A stretch of DNA of 64,000 nt, taken from positions 62,001 through 126,000 of the forward strand of contig CAJNDS010001113.1 in the NCBI GenBank assembly GCA_905221605.1, in the 5' to 3' direction. The notes under the pieces were generated by a model. It was not told where the DNA came from. It worked only from the letters and a program-made list of their open reading frames with translations, and did no database searches. This document shows, one piece after another, positions 1 to 11,869 of the stretch. This stretch comes from Symbiodinium natans (Eukaryota > Sar > Dinophyceae > Suessiales > Symbiodiniaceae). The position numbers and the translations under genes were made by a program. Position 1 is the stretch's first letter. The number at the start of each line of letters is the position of its first letter.

Positions 1-563
1 TAGCCTCGGCAGACAGAAACAAAGCCAGACCAGGGGGAGTGTCGCCCCTGCGCCGAGTTGCCGCGGCTGCTGGGGCACCAAACGGGTTACCTGCGACAAC
101 CCATGACCACGCATAGACTTAAAATAGCTGCATTCTGCATTGGCACAGGTGCCTTCAGCTATACCGCGCGAAGCAACTCGGAGTAGCTTTTGACCAAGAG
201 TTCCAAATAGAAGCGTCGCGTGGCCAGCCTGCAGAAGCACAGGACATCTTCGCCAGAACTTCCTCCCTAAACCCTAAACCCTAAACCCTCACTTCAATGG
301 GAGCCTGCTCGACTGACGCCACAGTCAGGAGCACGGCCACAGCATCCGCCGGCACCCCGGTGAGGACACGACACTCCGACAGCAGCCTCCACGCCTGGCG
401 GCCCGAAAGTCGCAGAACTGCTTAGGGTTCAGGGTTCAGGGTTTAGGGTTTAGGGTTTAGGGTTTAGGGTTTAGGGTTTAGGGTTTAGGGTTTAGGGTTT
501 AGGGTTTAGGGTTTAGGGTTTCGGGTTTAGGGTTTAGGGTTTAGGGCTTAACTCAGGGAACTC
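1..563. repeat. Telomere-like tracts, no gene seen
   Basis: A short CCCTAAA tract lies near 270-290. A TTTAGGG array fills about 423-548, with single variant units (TTCAGGG, TTTCGGG). The sequence between is GC-rich and shows no reading frame that I trust. Confidence 0.85.
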
Positions 564-763
564 TTGCACCTGCTGCCAGGACCGTGCCAGGGCACAAGCG
601 CCCAAGGTGGCCCCCAAGGCCTGTGGCACTGGATCTGGGTTTGTTTAGGGAATTATGCAAAAATGCTTTCCGGCTTCTTTCTTTGTTGGTCCAACTTGCA
701 GGGGCACCTTTCTTACAAACGAGTACGCCCACAAATCAACACGCGCGCACACGCACGCACACA

Positions 764-3150
<2,387 letters not shown>

Positions 3151-3699
3151 ACATCCTTGGCTTGCAGGCGAGACACGCAGTCAGCGCTGCCCCAAAGCTC
3201 ACGATGTCGGGCTGGAGGTTCGCCACCTGAGCCGAATGATTTGCCAAGAGTTGCGGCTCCCTGATTAGACCGCTTAGTTAATTGATAATAAGGCCTTGGT
3301 TCCTTGTCTCTCTGTGTGTGTGTGTGCGTTCACTCTTGAATGGGTCTGAAGATGCAAGTGTTTGCCTGCATCGGATTGGCCAGCTACCATCTTGTTCGTG
3401 GTGGAAGGTCTTTGCCATTTCGAGATTTTGGCTCTGCCACAGTCTGCCCCGTGCCTGAATCTCGCCAAGGAGGGCCAGGGCCTGGCTGGAGTGCCTGCCC
3501 TGCAGGTAGCAGCAGTAGCAGGCTGTCCCGACTACCCCACGTGCTCCGTTTGGGCTTCGGCGCCGCATCTCGGTGTGGAGCTATGTCGAGTTGCTTCTGG
3601 TTTGGGAAGTTTGGGATTTGGGAGAAGCATCTGGGACGTCAGGCATAGGTGCGCCGCTGTTGAGCTGATGACAGCCACACTCCTTGAATTGCATCGATC

Positions 3700-3936
3700 T
3701 TAGCTAGGCTTTCCGAAGGTGTCAACCTGCCACATCAAAGACTCCCGGAGCACCTTGGCACAGGCGGTCATCGCTGCGTTGAACGCCACCAGACCAGCAC
3801 CCTCTCGGCGTCGCAGCTCGCACAGGAGGCCTACTGCCTCAGGGTGGCGTAAAGAGGCAGGAAGCATGGGTGCAACAGGGTCGGCATGAGACGTGCACCA
3901 CACGCTCAAAGGCCACGGCAAGCAGTCGAACAACAA
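3700..3936 (-). CDS. PPR-like exon fragment
   Basis: The minus-strand translation holds ELRRREGAGLVAFNAAMTAC, which matches the dinoflagellate PPR pattern (end of one helix pair, then VxFNAAMTACxK). PPR proteins bind RNA, mostly in organelles. Only about one repeat is visible. Exon borders and flanking exons were not found, so this is either one exon of a split gene or a relic. Confidence 0.35.
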   Translation of the reverse strand: MLFDCLPWPLSVWCTSHADPVAPMLPASLRHPEAVGLLCELRRREGAGLVAFNAAMTACAKVLRESLMWQVDTFGKPS

Positions 3937-6230
3937 GAAACACGATGCTAAGACATGCTAAGACATGCTAAGGCCCGGTGCATGTTGCCACATGATGCTC
4001 GAACCACATGCGCTGATGGCGGCCTCTGCACCCCCGAACAATGCAGGAAAATTCAATGGCTTGGAAGTTGGGGGCTTGCAAGGTGGCAAAGACACTTAGG
4101 ACAATCCGGAGGAGCAAGACGAGCAAGACGAAGCAAGACGCAGCATGGAAAAACCCTAAACCCTAAACCCTAAAAACCCACCCTTGTTCCCAACAAAGCG
4201 CACCAAGGCGAAGAAGCGCTGGCTCCTCCAGCTGCAAGAAACCCGGAATCCTAAACCCAGCTCCCATGCACCCTGGACAGCCCCCACAGGGCCCTCGCGT
4301 TATAGGCCACCGTGCTCGGAGTCTTTGCCTGTGATGCTCAGGGTGTGAGGATTGGAGGCTTAGAGACAACTTCAGAGGGATTGAGGGTGCCTGATAAGCC
4401 CTCAACATCCCAAAAAGCGCTAAACCCTAAACCCTAAACCCTCACATCCCTAAACCCTAAAACACCTGCCGCCTTTCCTGGGCCTCCGAGCTGCTCCAAT
4501 CTCCTGCAGGGCCCGCTGCCACTGCATGCCACGCCTTGGCAGACGCGGGGTTTCGGTGCATCCGCTAGGCTCTGAGGACTCATATTTGCTTAACCTGACT
4601 GATTGGAGAGTTAAAGGTTCGACCTACCAAGAATAATTCCAAGGATCCAAGGCATCTATACGGGTGGAGTCTGGGGCGTGCTGAGGAGTCTAGGCGCGAA
4701 TTATGGCGGCAGACACCTGCAAAGAGAGCGGAACCCCTTGGCCCAGAAAGTTCACCCACCCTGAAGCCTCGAGTTCCAACTCTGAAGATTCCGCTCCAGA
4801 CTACGGGCTTCGCCTTCCTCCCGCAGGGCCTGGATCTTAACAAGAGTCCCCTTTTTTGGTAGCATGCTCAATGAGATGCACGAGCCAAACTCCCGACTTC
4901 AAAAGCTTTGCACCCTAGCATGGTAGGCCGAAAGGCTCCAATGCTGTCATCAGTGAGTTGCTTGTGATGACATCTGGAACCAGCTCCTGTGCAGCTGAAG
5001 CTGGTTGAAGGAGGCTCTCAGAGGTCAGCCATGCCTACCCGAAACCTCCCAAAACCTTCCCACCATTGTTCTCCTATGTCTTCCTCCACTCAAGGGCCTT
5101 GGCCCTTCCAACTATCGGCAGCTCTCAGAACACGGAAAGAATTCTCTCGTCCAAGCCCATTGAGTCGACATCCGGGTCCTTCTGGGTCATCCAGTCCACA
5201 AGGACGAGCGCCCATCCCCACTGCCGCCCCTTGCCACACCTTTCAAGGCAAACTGCGTGGTTTGTGTCGGGGATGGCACAGCACCGCGTCCCCGCATGAC
5301 TGGTCTGCTAGGAGCACTGAAGGAGGCGTCTGCCGTTGACATCTTGCGCACCACAATACTGAAGCCCAACCCGAACTGTGGCTTGGGCGCGCTGATGGCC
5401 GAGTTGCAGCTCACGGTGTCCAGTGAGCCCTTTCATGCTTGGGACTGCGTAGGAGAGTTTAGGAGGGTTCGGGGCTTTGGGTGGGAGAGTCTAGGCTGGG
5501 GGTCCTTGTGGCCTTCATGAAGGCAAGCTGCGAACGCGTGAACAGACAGATGAAAGGACCTCTCAAGCCCACTAGCTCCCAAGACCAAGACTTCTGGGCA
5601 CAGGATTTAGGGCTTCGTGGAATACACCGCGCAGCTCGTACACGTGAACCTCTGCAGTAGCACCAAGACTCTCTCTTACCACCCGGTGCCACTTCCCTAA
5701 TTGAACCCTACCCTACCCAGAATAACCATGCTCCCTTTGATTCCTCAAGAAAGGTCGACCTCCCCCAACAAATTCCCTGTGAAGCTTCCCTTGTTTAAGG
5801 GTCCACCGGTGTGTTCACGCGCACTGGAGAGATCCCGGCGGCATCGGTATTTCCTGGTGCTTCGTGCACGCCTCTCAGCGTTCTCGACATTGTCAGGAGA
5901 AGCCTACCGTCTCGGTTTTGCAGACCATGTTTTGTCTTGTTTCACTTCCAATAGTTCCAGCTCCTCAGAGCATCCATTCATCCATTCACGGGGTTTCTTG
6001 TGTTTTGTGTCGGCTCCGAACCCTTGCCCCTAGTCCTGAAACCCCTCGTCCTTGCCGCCTGCATGTGGGCGAAACCGAGCTGCCAGCGCATTTCTCGTGT
6101 AAGTTTTCAGCGGTTTTGGTTCCACTACCTGTCCGCCGAAAAGCTGTCCAAACCGGGACGATACTGCGCCTACCACGGAAATTGACGCTTCTCTAGATGC
6201 AACTTGTTTAAGGCTCAACTACTAAAAATG
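3937..6230. other. No supported gene; scattered CCCTAAA units
   Basis: Short telomere-like tracts occur at about 4150-4177 and 4420-4460. Open frames on both strands are short and of odd composition. I see no recognisable domain and no convincing exon. Confidence 0.5.
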
Positions 6231-6349
6231 GAGAGTTCGCCATTCAGCGCGTTTTCGAAATTTACAGCACGCCGACCCACCCACCCACCCCCCCCCCCCT
6301 TCAACACTCTTCTCGCCAACCACCCACCCACCCACCCCTCACCCCCCTC

Positions 6350-6737
6350 ACTTACAAGACACCTCGCCCCACACCACTAAGTAACCCGTCGGCACACCAG
6401 CCCGACAAATATCAGGCCCAAAATTCCCGAAACCATATTCCCACAACCCCGCTATACCCATATGCCGAACATCAAGCCCAAAATCCCAAGCCCAAAATTC
6501 CCGAAATCCTATTCCCAAAATCTCAACCTAAAACCTCGAAAAAACACCTTCCCCCATAAATCCCCGTTATTCCTCGACCCAGATTCCCGAACACACCGTC
6601 CCCCATAAATCCCCGTTATCTTTCAACCCAAACCCAAGCCGTAAAGCCCAAATCCCAAATCCTTAATACAATTACCCATAAGCCCAAAACCCACGAATAA
6701 CAGTAAGGCTAAGTGGGGCAAGGTGTCTCTTATGAAA
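6350..6737 (+). repeat. Left terminal inverted repeat
   Basis: It pairs with 8021-8409. Matching blocks include the poly-pyrimidine end, two copies of CCCCCATAAATCCCCGTTAT, and the inner edge CAAGGTG(T/G)CTCT(T/A)ATGAAA. Confidence 0.85.
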
Positions 6738-7148
6738 ACGTAGTGGTGACCAGCCCAAGGAGACCCCTTATCTTGAATCAAGAAGCCCCAGAACTTGACT
6801 CAAGAAGCCCCCTATCTCGAACCAAGAAGCCCCCTACCTTCACTCAAGAGACCCCCTATCTTCACCAAAGATACACAACCCCAACCACCAACACACAAAG
6901 CACCACCCAAAAACAAATACAAAAATCCCGAAACAAAGCAACCTACCAAACCAACACAATTTTCCATAGCACAACTCAAAACCCAAAGCACCTAAACAAT
7001 CCATAACCTTATCCATAAAATGGCAAATGGCAAATATCCTAATATGAGGTGTGGGGTAAGACCCTAATAGAAAAAACCCAAAAGACCTTAACCCTCAACT
7101 GGGGGATGTCGGACTCCCCAATTTTGGTCACGAGCGCGCTGCTCCACT

Positions 7149-7832
7149 TCACCTCGGAAGGTCCTGTTCAAAGCACACAACCCATTGCTCAATCTTCTCA
7201 GCCATCGCTGGCTGTTTCACTTTCTGCGTGGTCTTCCAACCCGTATCAAACTGAAACTGCGGAACGACAAAGAAGAATTTGGCCTTGCCGTCATGCTTTT
7301 TGCTAAGTGCATCCACAATCTTGGACGCTTGCGTCTTCGTCACGTCCATCGCCTTGCCACCGTCATTGAAGGTGATGTCATGTGTATCGGCAATCGTCAG
7401 CTGAAAGATGCCCTCTGAGGTCCATGAATCAAAAGCAGGAAAATTCTTGCTCTGCGGCTGGTAATACTTGCCATCCTTGATGTCGGGCGCAGGATTGCCT
7501 GAAATCAGCACTCCGTCAAGACCACCTTGGAGTTCTTGTGTCGTTTCAGACCCCGTCCCATCAGCTGTCAAGCATCTGGCTCGGAGCTTGAACTTGCCGA
7601 TGGACTTGTCCTGCATGAACTGGTGGAACTCTTCCTCAAACAAGGCAAAACCGATGCCCGTAATCATCCCGTCATCAATACGATCCCAAAGAGCTTGGGC
7701 TCGTGTTGCTCTGTTTTGCTTCACCAGCTCTTGCCGAACATAGGGAGACGACAACTGCACATCAAACCAGCTGAAGTCTGCCCATGGCATCATCTTCACC
7801 AGCAAGTGCGTCGTCTTGCTTATGGCTTTCAT
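7149..7832 (-). CDS. Crinkler/RHS-type nuclease-domain-like protein
   Basis: A 227-residue ORF read from an ATG at 7832; the frame stays open upstream to about 7940 without another ATG. The sequence fits the C-terminal nuclease domain of Crinkler-RHS-type proteins, a restriction-endonuclease-like fold. A GFALFEEEFHQ block lies at 61-71, YYQPQSKNFPAFDSW at 123-137 (Asp135), FQLTIADTHDI at 143-153 (Gln144, Thr146) and FFFVVP at 186-191. The Asp, then Gln-x-Thr spacing is the expected active-site arrangement. No N-terminal header or P-loop NTPase domain is present, so it is a stand-alone domain. It lies between long TIRs, and I infer it belongs to the element rather than the host. Activity cannot be judged. 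The family assignment is from memory of motifs, without a search. Confidence 0.6.
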   Translation of the reverse strand: MKAISKTTHLLVKMMPWADFSWFDVQLSSPYVRQELVKQNRATRAQALWDRIDDGMITGIGFALFEEEFHQFMQDKSIGKFKLRARCLTADGTGSETTQELQGGLDGVLISGNPAPDIKDGKYYQPQSKNFPAFDSWTSEGIFQLTIADTHDITFNDGGKAMDVTKTQASKIVDALSKKHDGKAKFFFVVPQFQFDTGWKTTQKVKQPAMAEKIEQWVVCFEQDLPR

Positions 7833-8020
7833 GTCAGACGATACTTTAAGGGATTTTCGAACACAAAAACATATTAAACATCGAAAAGACAAGCCGTTAT
7901 GGAATACAAACGAACTGAAAACAACACGTCCAAAACCCAATTCAGAAGCTGGTTATGCTAAACTCTACGCTATCATGCACTCATAAAATGTAGTTTAATA
8001 TTATAATAATATCATATTAA

Positions 8021-8409
8021 GATTTCATTAGAGCCACCTTGTCCACTTTGCCTTACTGTTATTCTTGGGTTTAGAGCTTATGGGTAATTGTATTAAGGAT
8101 TTGGGATTTGGGTTTTACGGCTTGGGTTTGGGTTGAAGGATAACGGGGATTTATGGGGGAAGGTGTTTTAGATTTTAGGTTGAGGAATAACGGGGATTTA
8201 TGGGGGAAGGTGTTTTTTTCGAGGTTTTAGGTTGAGATTTTGGGAATAGGATTTCGGGAATTTTGGGCTTGGGATTTTGGGCTTGATATTTGGCGTATGG
8301 GTATAGCGGGGTTTTGGGAATATGGTTTCGGGAGTTTTTTTCCTTGATGTTTGTCGGGCTGGTGTGCCGACGGGTTACTTAGTGGTGTGGGGCGAGGTGT
8401 CTTGTAAGT
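8021..8409 (-). repeat. Right terminal inverted repeat
   Basis: Reverse complement of 6350-6737 with scattered substitutions and small indels. Confidence 0.85.
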
Positions 8410-8417
8410 CCCTCACC

Positions 8418-8438
8418 CATCCCCCCCCCCCCCCCCCC

Positions 8439-8477
<39 letters not shown>
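8418..8477. repeat. Poly-C tract
   Basis: About 60 nearly pure C residues, forming the left arm of the palindrome region. Its G-rich counterpart is at 8904-8965. Confidence 0.95.
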
Positions 8478-8480
8478 ACA

Positions 8481-8901
8481 CATCCCCGCAATTCATTTGA
8501 AATAATGATTCGAACTCACTAAAAGCACTTGAAATTCAATGAAAAGTAGGCCAAAACCTAATTCAAGATCATGAAAAAAAGCAATTAAAATCTTCATTAC
8601 AACGATAAAAATTCAATTTGAGTTGCTTTGCAATTGATTTTGTCACCATTTTCAAGTGAAAATATTGAATAGTGAAATCACTAGTGATTTCACCATTTAG
8701 TCACTTTGTCAATATTTTCAATTGAAAATGGTGACAAAATCAATTGCAAAGCAACTAAAATTGTATTTTTGGGTTTTTTATCGTTGTAATGGAAATTGTA
8801 ATTGCGCTTTATGATCTTGAATTAGTTTGGCCTATTTTCATTGAATTTCAAGTGCTTTTAGTGAATTCGAATTATTTTTGTCTAATGAAATTGCGGGGAT
8901 G
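8481..8901. repeat. 420 bp near-perfect palindrome (MITE/foldback)
   Basis: CATCCCCGCAATT at the left end mirrors AATTGCGGGGATG at the right. The arms match over about 200 bp with a few mismatches and small indels and meet at GAAATCACTAGTGATTTC (8674-8691). It is AT-rich inside and flanked by poly-C on the left and poly-G on the right. No ORF. Confidence 0.9.
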
Positions 8902-9419
8902 AGCGGGGGGGAGGGGGGGGCTGGGTGACGGGAGGGGGGGGGTGGGTGACGGGAGGGGGGGAAAGGGGGCTGTGACCCCCCCCCCAAAATGAAAAGCCGC
9001 ACTTCGTGGCGAACTATCTAACAATGGAGAAGAAGATGCTTCCCCATTTCCAGTACGAGTAGCTAGCCCAGTCTTCGGTAGCTTTCTCCCGTCCTGGCCT
9101 CCTTGAGCAACCCAAGCGCACTCCTGAGAAGATGCTGGGTCTAGGGTCTACCTAGTCTGGTATTGATGTATATGTAGCCTGGGTAAAACACATGTATAAC
9201 AATACTACAGTGCGATATACATATGCATCCACCCTTGAAAATTTAATCCTGACTTTCCCCCATCATTCGGAACTGAGTCGTTGGTATTTGCTTTTCTCCA
9301 TGTGAGGGTTGAGGGTTTGAAGACGAGGGCTTGGGTTGGGGCCCTTGAAGTGGAGGTCTGCGGCGTTCCAAGGCTGACCCATGAAATCCCTCAAACTCTA
9401 TAGAACCATCTATAAAACA

Positions 9420-9521
9420 GTCTACACGAAACTCTGAGCACCAGTTCAGGTGCGCAGTCTTTGCAGCTAAGATTCTCCCATGCGTGACCTTTCTCACATG
9501 CAGCCAACGCAGCATTGCAGC
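9420..9521 (-). CDS. PPR-like exon
   Basis: After an acceptor TTGCAG the minus strand reads GCNAALAACEKGHAWENLSC, a clear match to the dinoflagellate PPR core (NAALSACEKGGQWE). The exon starts at 9521; its 3' border is uncertain. Other exons of the gene were not found. It may be a live exon of a split RNA-binding PPR gene or a relic. Confidence 0.45.
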
Positions 9522-9699
9522 CTGCAAGGGTAAAGAGCTTATGTTGCACACGACACGGTGTCTGTGCTGAAGAACTTTCATTCGGATATTCGGTAGTATC
9601 CCAACGTGTTCCACAACCTTTCCTAGCGATTCCCAGTAAATGCTCGCTATTTCGCCTCAAGAATCCCCTGGCAGGCCCCAAAATGACCCACATTTTGGG

Positions 9700-10665
9700 G
9701 ATTCAACCAAACAAGACCAGCCAACCAAGCAACCATTAAACCTTCAACAGCTCAATCAAAAGAAGCCCTTCAACCATCAACGATCAATTTGACCATCAGT
9801 CGTCAAGTTGTCATCATCCTCATCATCATCATCATTCTCATCAGTCGTGAGTGCAAACATTACAGCAAAAGAGATAGTTCTAAGCGCCAAGCCTGGTCAC
9901 CAAGCAGCCCCAATTCAGCAGACATGCGCAAGCTCGGCATGATTTGTTGCTGTCCGATGAAATCCCAACAGACCCTGCGGCCTGCAACTGTTGGCTCGAC
10001 ATGGAAGCTTGCCATGTCCTTCACACAGCAGGAAGGAACAGGAGCAAAACAAACTATCTTCGAACATCCCCACCCTAAAATTATGCAACTTGAAGGGCAC
10101 TGTGGAATCATGTAGGGTTTAGGGCCAGGGTGCAACCCCAAACCGATGGAAAGAAAATTTGGAAGTTGGGGCATCTGCAAGGAATTCGCCCACACAGCTC
10201 GAGGACAGAACAGAAAACGAAGGCTGAGTCCTGGAACAAGTGCAAGGCGAGCAGCCAGGCTTTCGCCTGATTTCATAGGGATTCAACGCATGAGCGAGAA
10301 GTTAGAATGGGGGGGGGGGGTGCCAGATGACAGCGAACACGCAGCACTTTGAGCTGTAGTCATTGCCTCGTTCCTTGCAGCAGACACCCCAAAGCTTCAT
10401 TTTGAGACCCACTGCAGAGCCGAGCTGGGCGACGGACGCGCCCACAACAAACCATGCAGACCTCCAGCGGCTTGACTTCGGCTTCGGGTTGAATTAGAAG
10501 CTTTGGCCGGGTTTAAGGCTCAGGGTCTCGTGGCTTGACCTGGACATGATGCGGAACCGGACGGAGATGAGACAGTTTGATGTGTCGCGATGTCAAGCCA
10601 CCCGGGTGCAATCCAGCAAAGGCCGTTTGCCATGTCACAGGGGTGAGCTTTTCTTTCCTGTTGCG
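9700..10665. other. No supported gene
   Basis: Minus-strand frames over 9860-10276 are open for 138 codons, but the translation shows no repeat, domain or coding-like composition. A (CAT)n stretch lies near 9815-9840 and a G run near 10310. Confidence 0.45.
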
Positions 10666-10669
10666 TTGT

Positions 10670-10962
10670 TTCGGGTTTCGGGTTTGGGGTTTAGGGTTTA
10701 GGGTTTAGGGCTTAGGGCTTAGGGCTTAGGGTTTAGGGTTTAGGGTTTAGGGTTTAGGGTTTAGGGTTTAGGGTTTAGGGTTTAGGGTTTAGGGTTTAGG
10801 GTTTAGGGTTTAGGGTTTAGGGTTTGGGGTTTAGGTTTAGGGTTTAGGTTTTCGGTTTAGGTTTAGGGTTTAGGGTTTAGGGTTTAGGGTTTAGGGTTTA
10901 GGGTTTAGGGTTTAGGGTTTAGGGTTTAGGGTTTAGGGTTTAGGGTTTAGGGTTTAGGGTGC
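10670..10962 (+). repeat. TTTAGGG array (about 290 bp)
   Basis: Roughly 40 heptamer units. Degenerate units (TTTCGGG, CTTAGGG, TTTAGG) cluster near the left edge and at 10824-10865; the right half is perfect. Confidence 0.97.
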
Positions 10963-11367
10963 GACATGGTCCCAGGTCGGATTTTGGAGGATTAGACCAG
11001 TCCCGCGTGCCATTGCCATGGCTAGAACATGCTAAAACAAAAACATCGGCGTTGCCTGGCCCAAAGCCCAAGGTACCGTACGCTAAGGATGATCCTTGAA
11101 CATACTGTGCTGCTCAACGAGCGTTGCCCGCGCACGGCAATACCCTAGACCCTAAACCCTAAACCCTAGACCCTGGGAGAATCTGCCCCAACACGCGGGA
11201 GCTAAGGCAACTGCTTGAAAGGTCACCTCGTCCACCTCGCCAGCTGCTGCAGACGCAGCCAACCTAGAGATAGCGGCTGGATTCCCTGACCAGCGACTGC
11301 TAGTCACACCCAAACCCCTAAACCTTATCAACCTCAAGAAAAGAAGCTAACTCATCTTTATTTCCAC

Positions 11368-11502
11368 CCGCCACGCGCTTCCAGCTATCCTCAAGCTATC
11401 CTCAAACTTTCGCATTTCGGGCCAGGGATGAGGGATGTCCTCACAGATCTGACGAGCAGCAGTTGCCTTGACTCGGTCCTTCGAGTCGAGATCAGGGTAA
11501 AT
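11368..11502 (-). CDS. Exon of unrecognised gene
   Basis: The minus strand reads YPDLDSKDRVKATAARQICE followed by DIPHPWPEMRKFEDSLRIAG and SAWR, then a GTGGAA donor. The composition and the bordering donor are typical of a real exon, but I do not recognise the family. It lies about 370 bp downstream of the first CAP10-like gene on the same strand and could be a separate gene. A second possible exon (LAASAAAGEVDEVTFQAVAL) lies near 11200-11260. Confidence 0.45.
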
Positions 11503-11869
11503 TCAAGAGCGTCCCTCAGAGCTACAGAGCCAGCTTTGCCAACTTAGGGATCCCGAGCCTTTCAGCCCGCACTGCTCTGCACCTTTCCGAGGTACTGCTG
11601 GCAAGCAGCACCAAGCAGTTGCTGCGTAGTGCTGTCCTTGCTCAGATCCGGGACGGGGGGGGGTTGCCCTTACACTATGTTCTCATCGCTTTCGGCTTCA
11701 TCGTGATCCTTGATGTACCCTTTACCTAAGAAAGTTGGAGAAGAAACCCAAAGAATGATAATCTCAGGGCGTCCATCCGCCGGGATTTGTGCCGCCGTCT
11801 GCCACTCCAGGCTCCCACCACAGGTGAGTGTGCAAGTGTGCACCCAAGCCGGGCACGGCTCGCAGACGC

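Larger units (their letters stand above)
6350..8409. mobile_element. TIR element carrying a Crinkler/RHS-like ORF
   Basis: About 388 bp at the left (6350-6737) recurs inverted at the right (8021-8409) with a few percent mismatches and small indels. The ends read ACTTACAAGACACCTCG and its complement. CCCTC flanks both ends (6345-6349 and 8410-8414) and may be a target-site duplication, though the flanks are low complexity. The interior holds 24 bp repeats around CAAGAAGCCCCCTATCT (about 6775-6880) and one minus-strand ORF (7149-7832). I see no recognisable DDE transposase. The ORF occupies most of the non-TIR space. Confidence 0.8.
6234..9015. mobile_element. Composite of nested foldback and TIR elements
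   Basis: The outer ends look inverted. The left end starts AGTTCGCCA near 6234, and the right end reads TGGCGAACT, ending near 9015. About 30 bp inward they stay similar but not identical. Inside are a C-rich left arm (6275-6349 and 8410-8477), a 2.06 kb TIR element that interrupts that arm, a 420 bp palindrome (8481-8901) and a G-rich right arm (8902-8985). The simplest reading is a foldback element with C/G-rich arms that was hit by a second element. The outer TIR is short and imperfect, so the outer limits are tentative. Confidence 0.5.
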
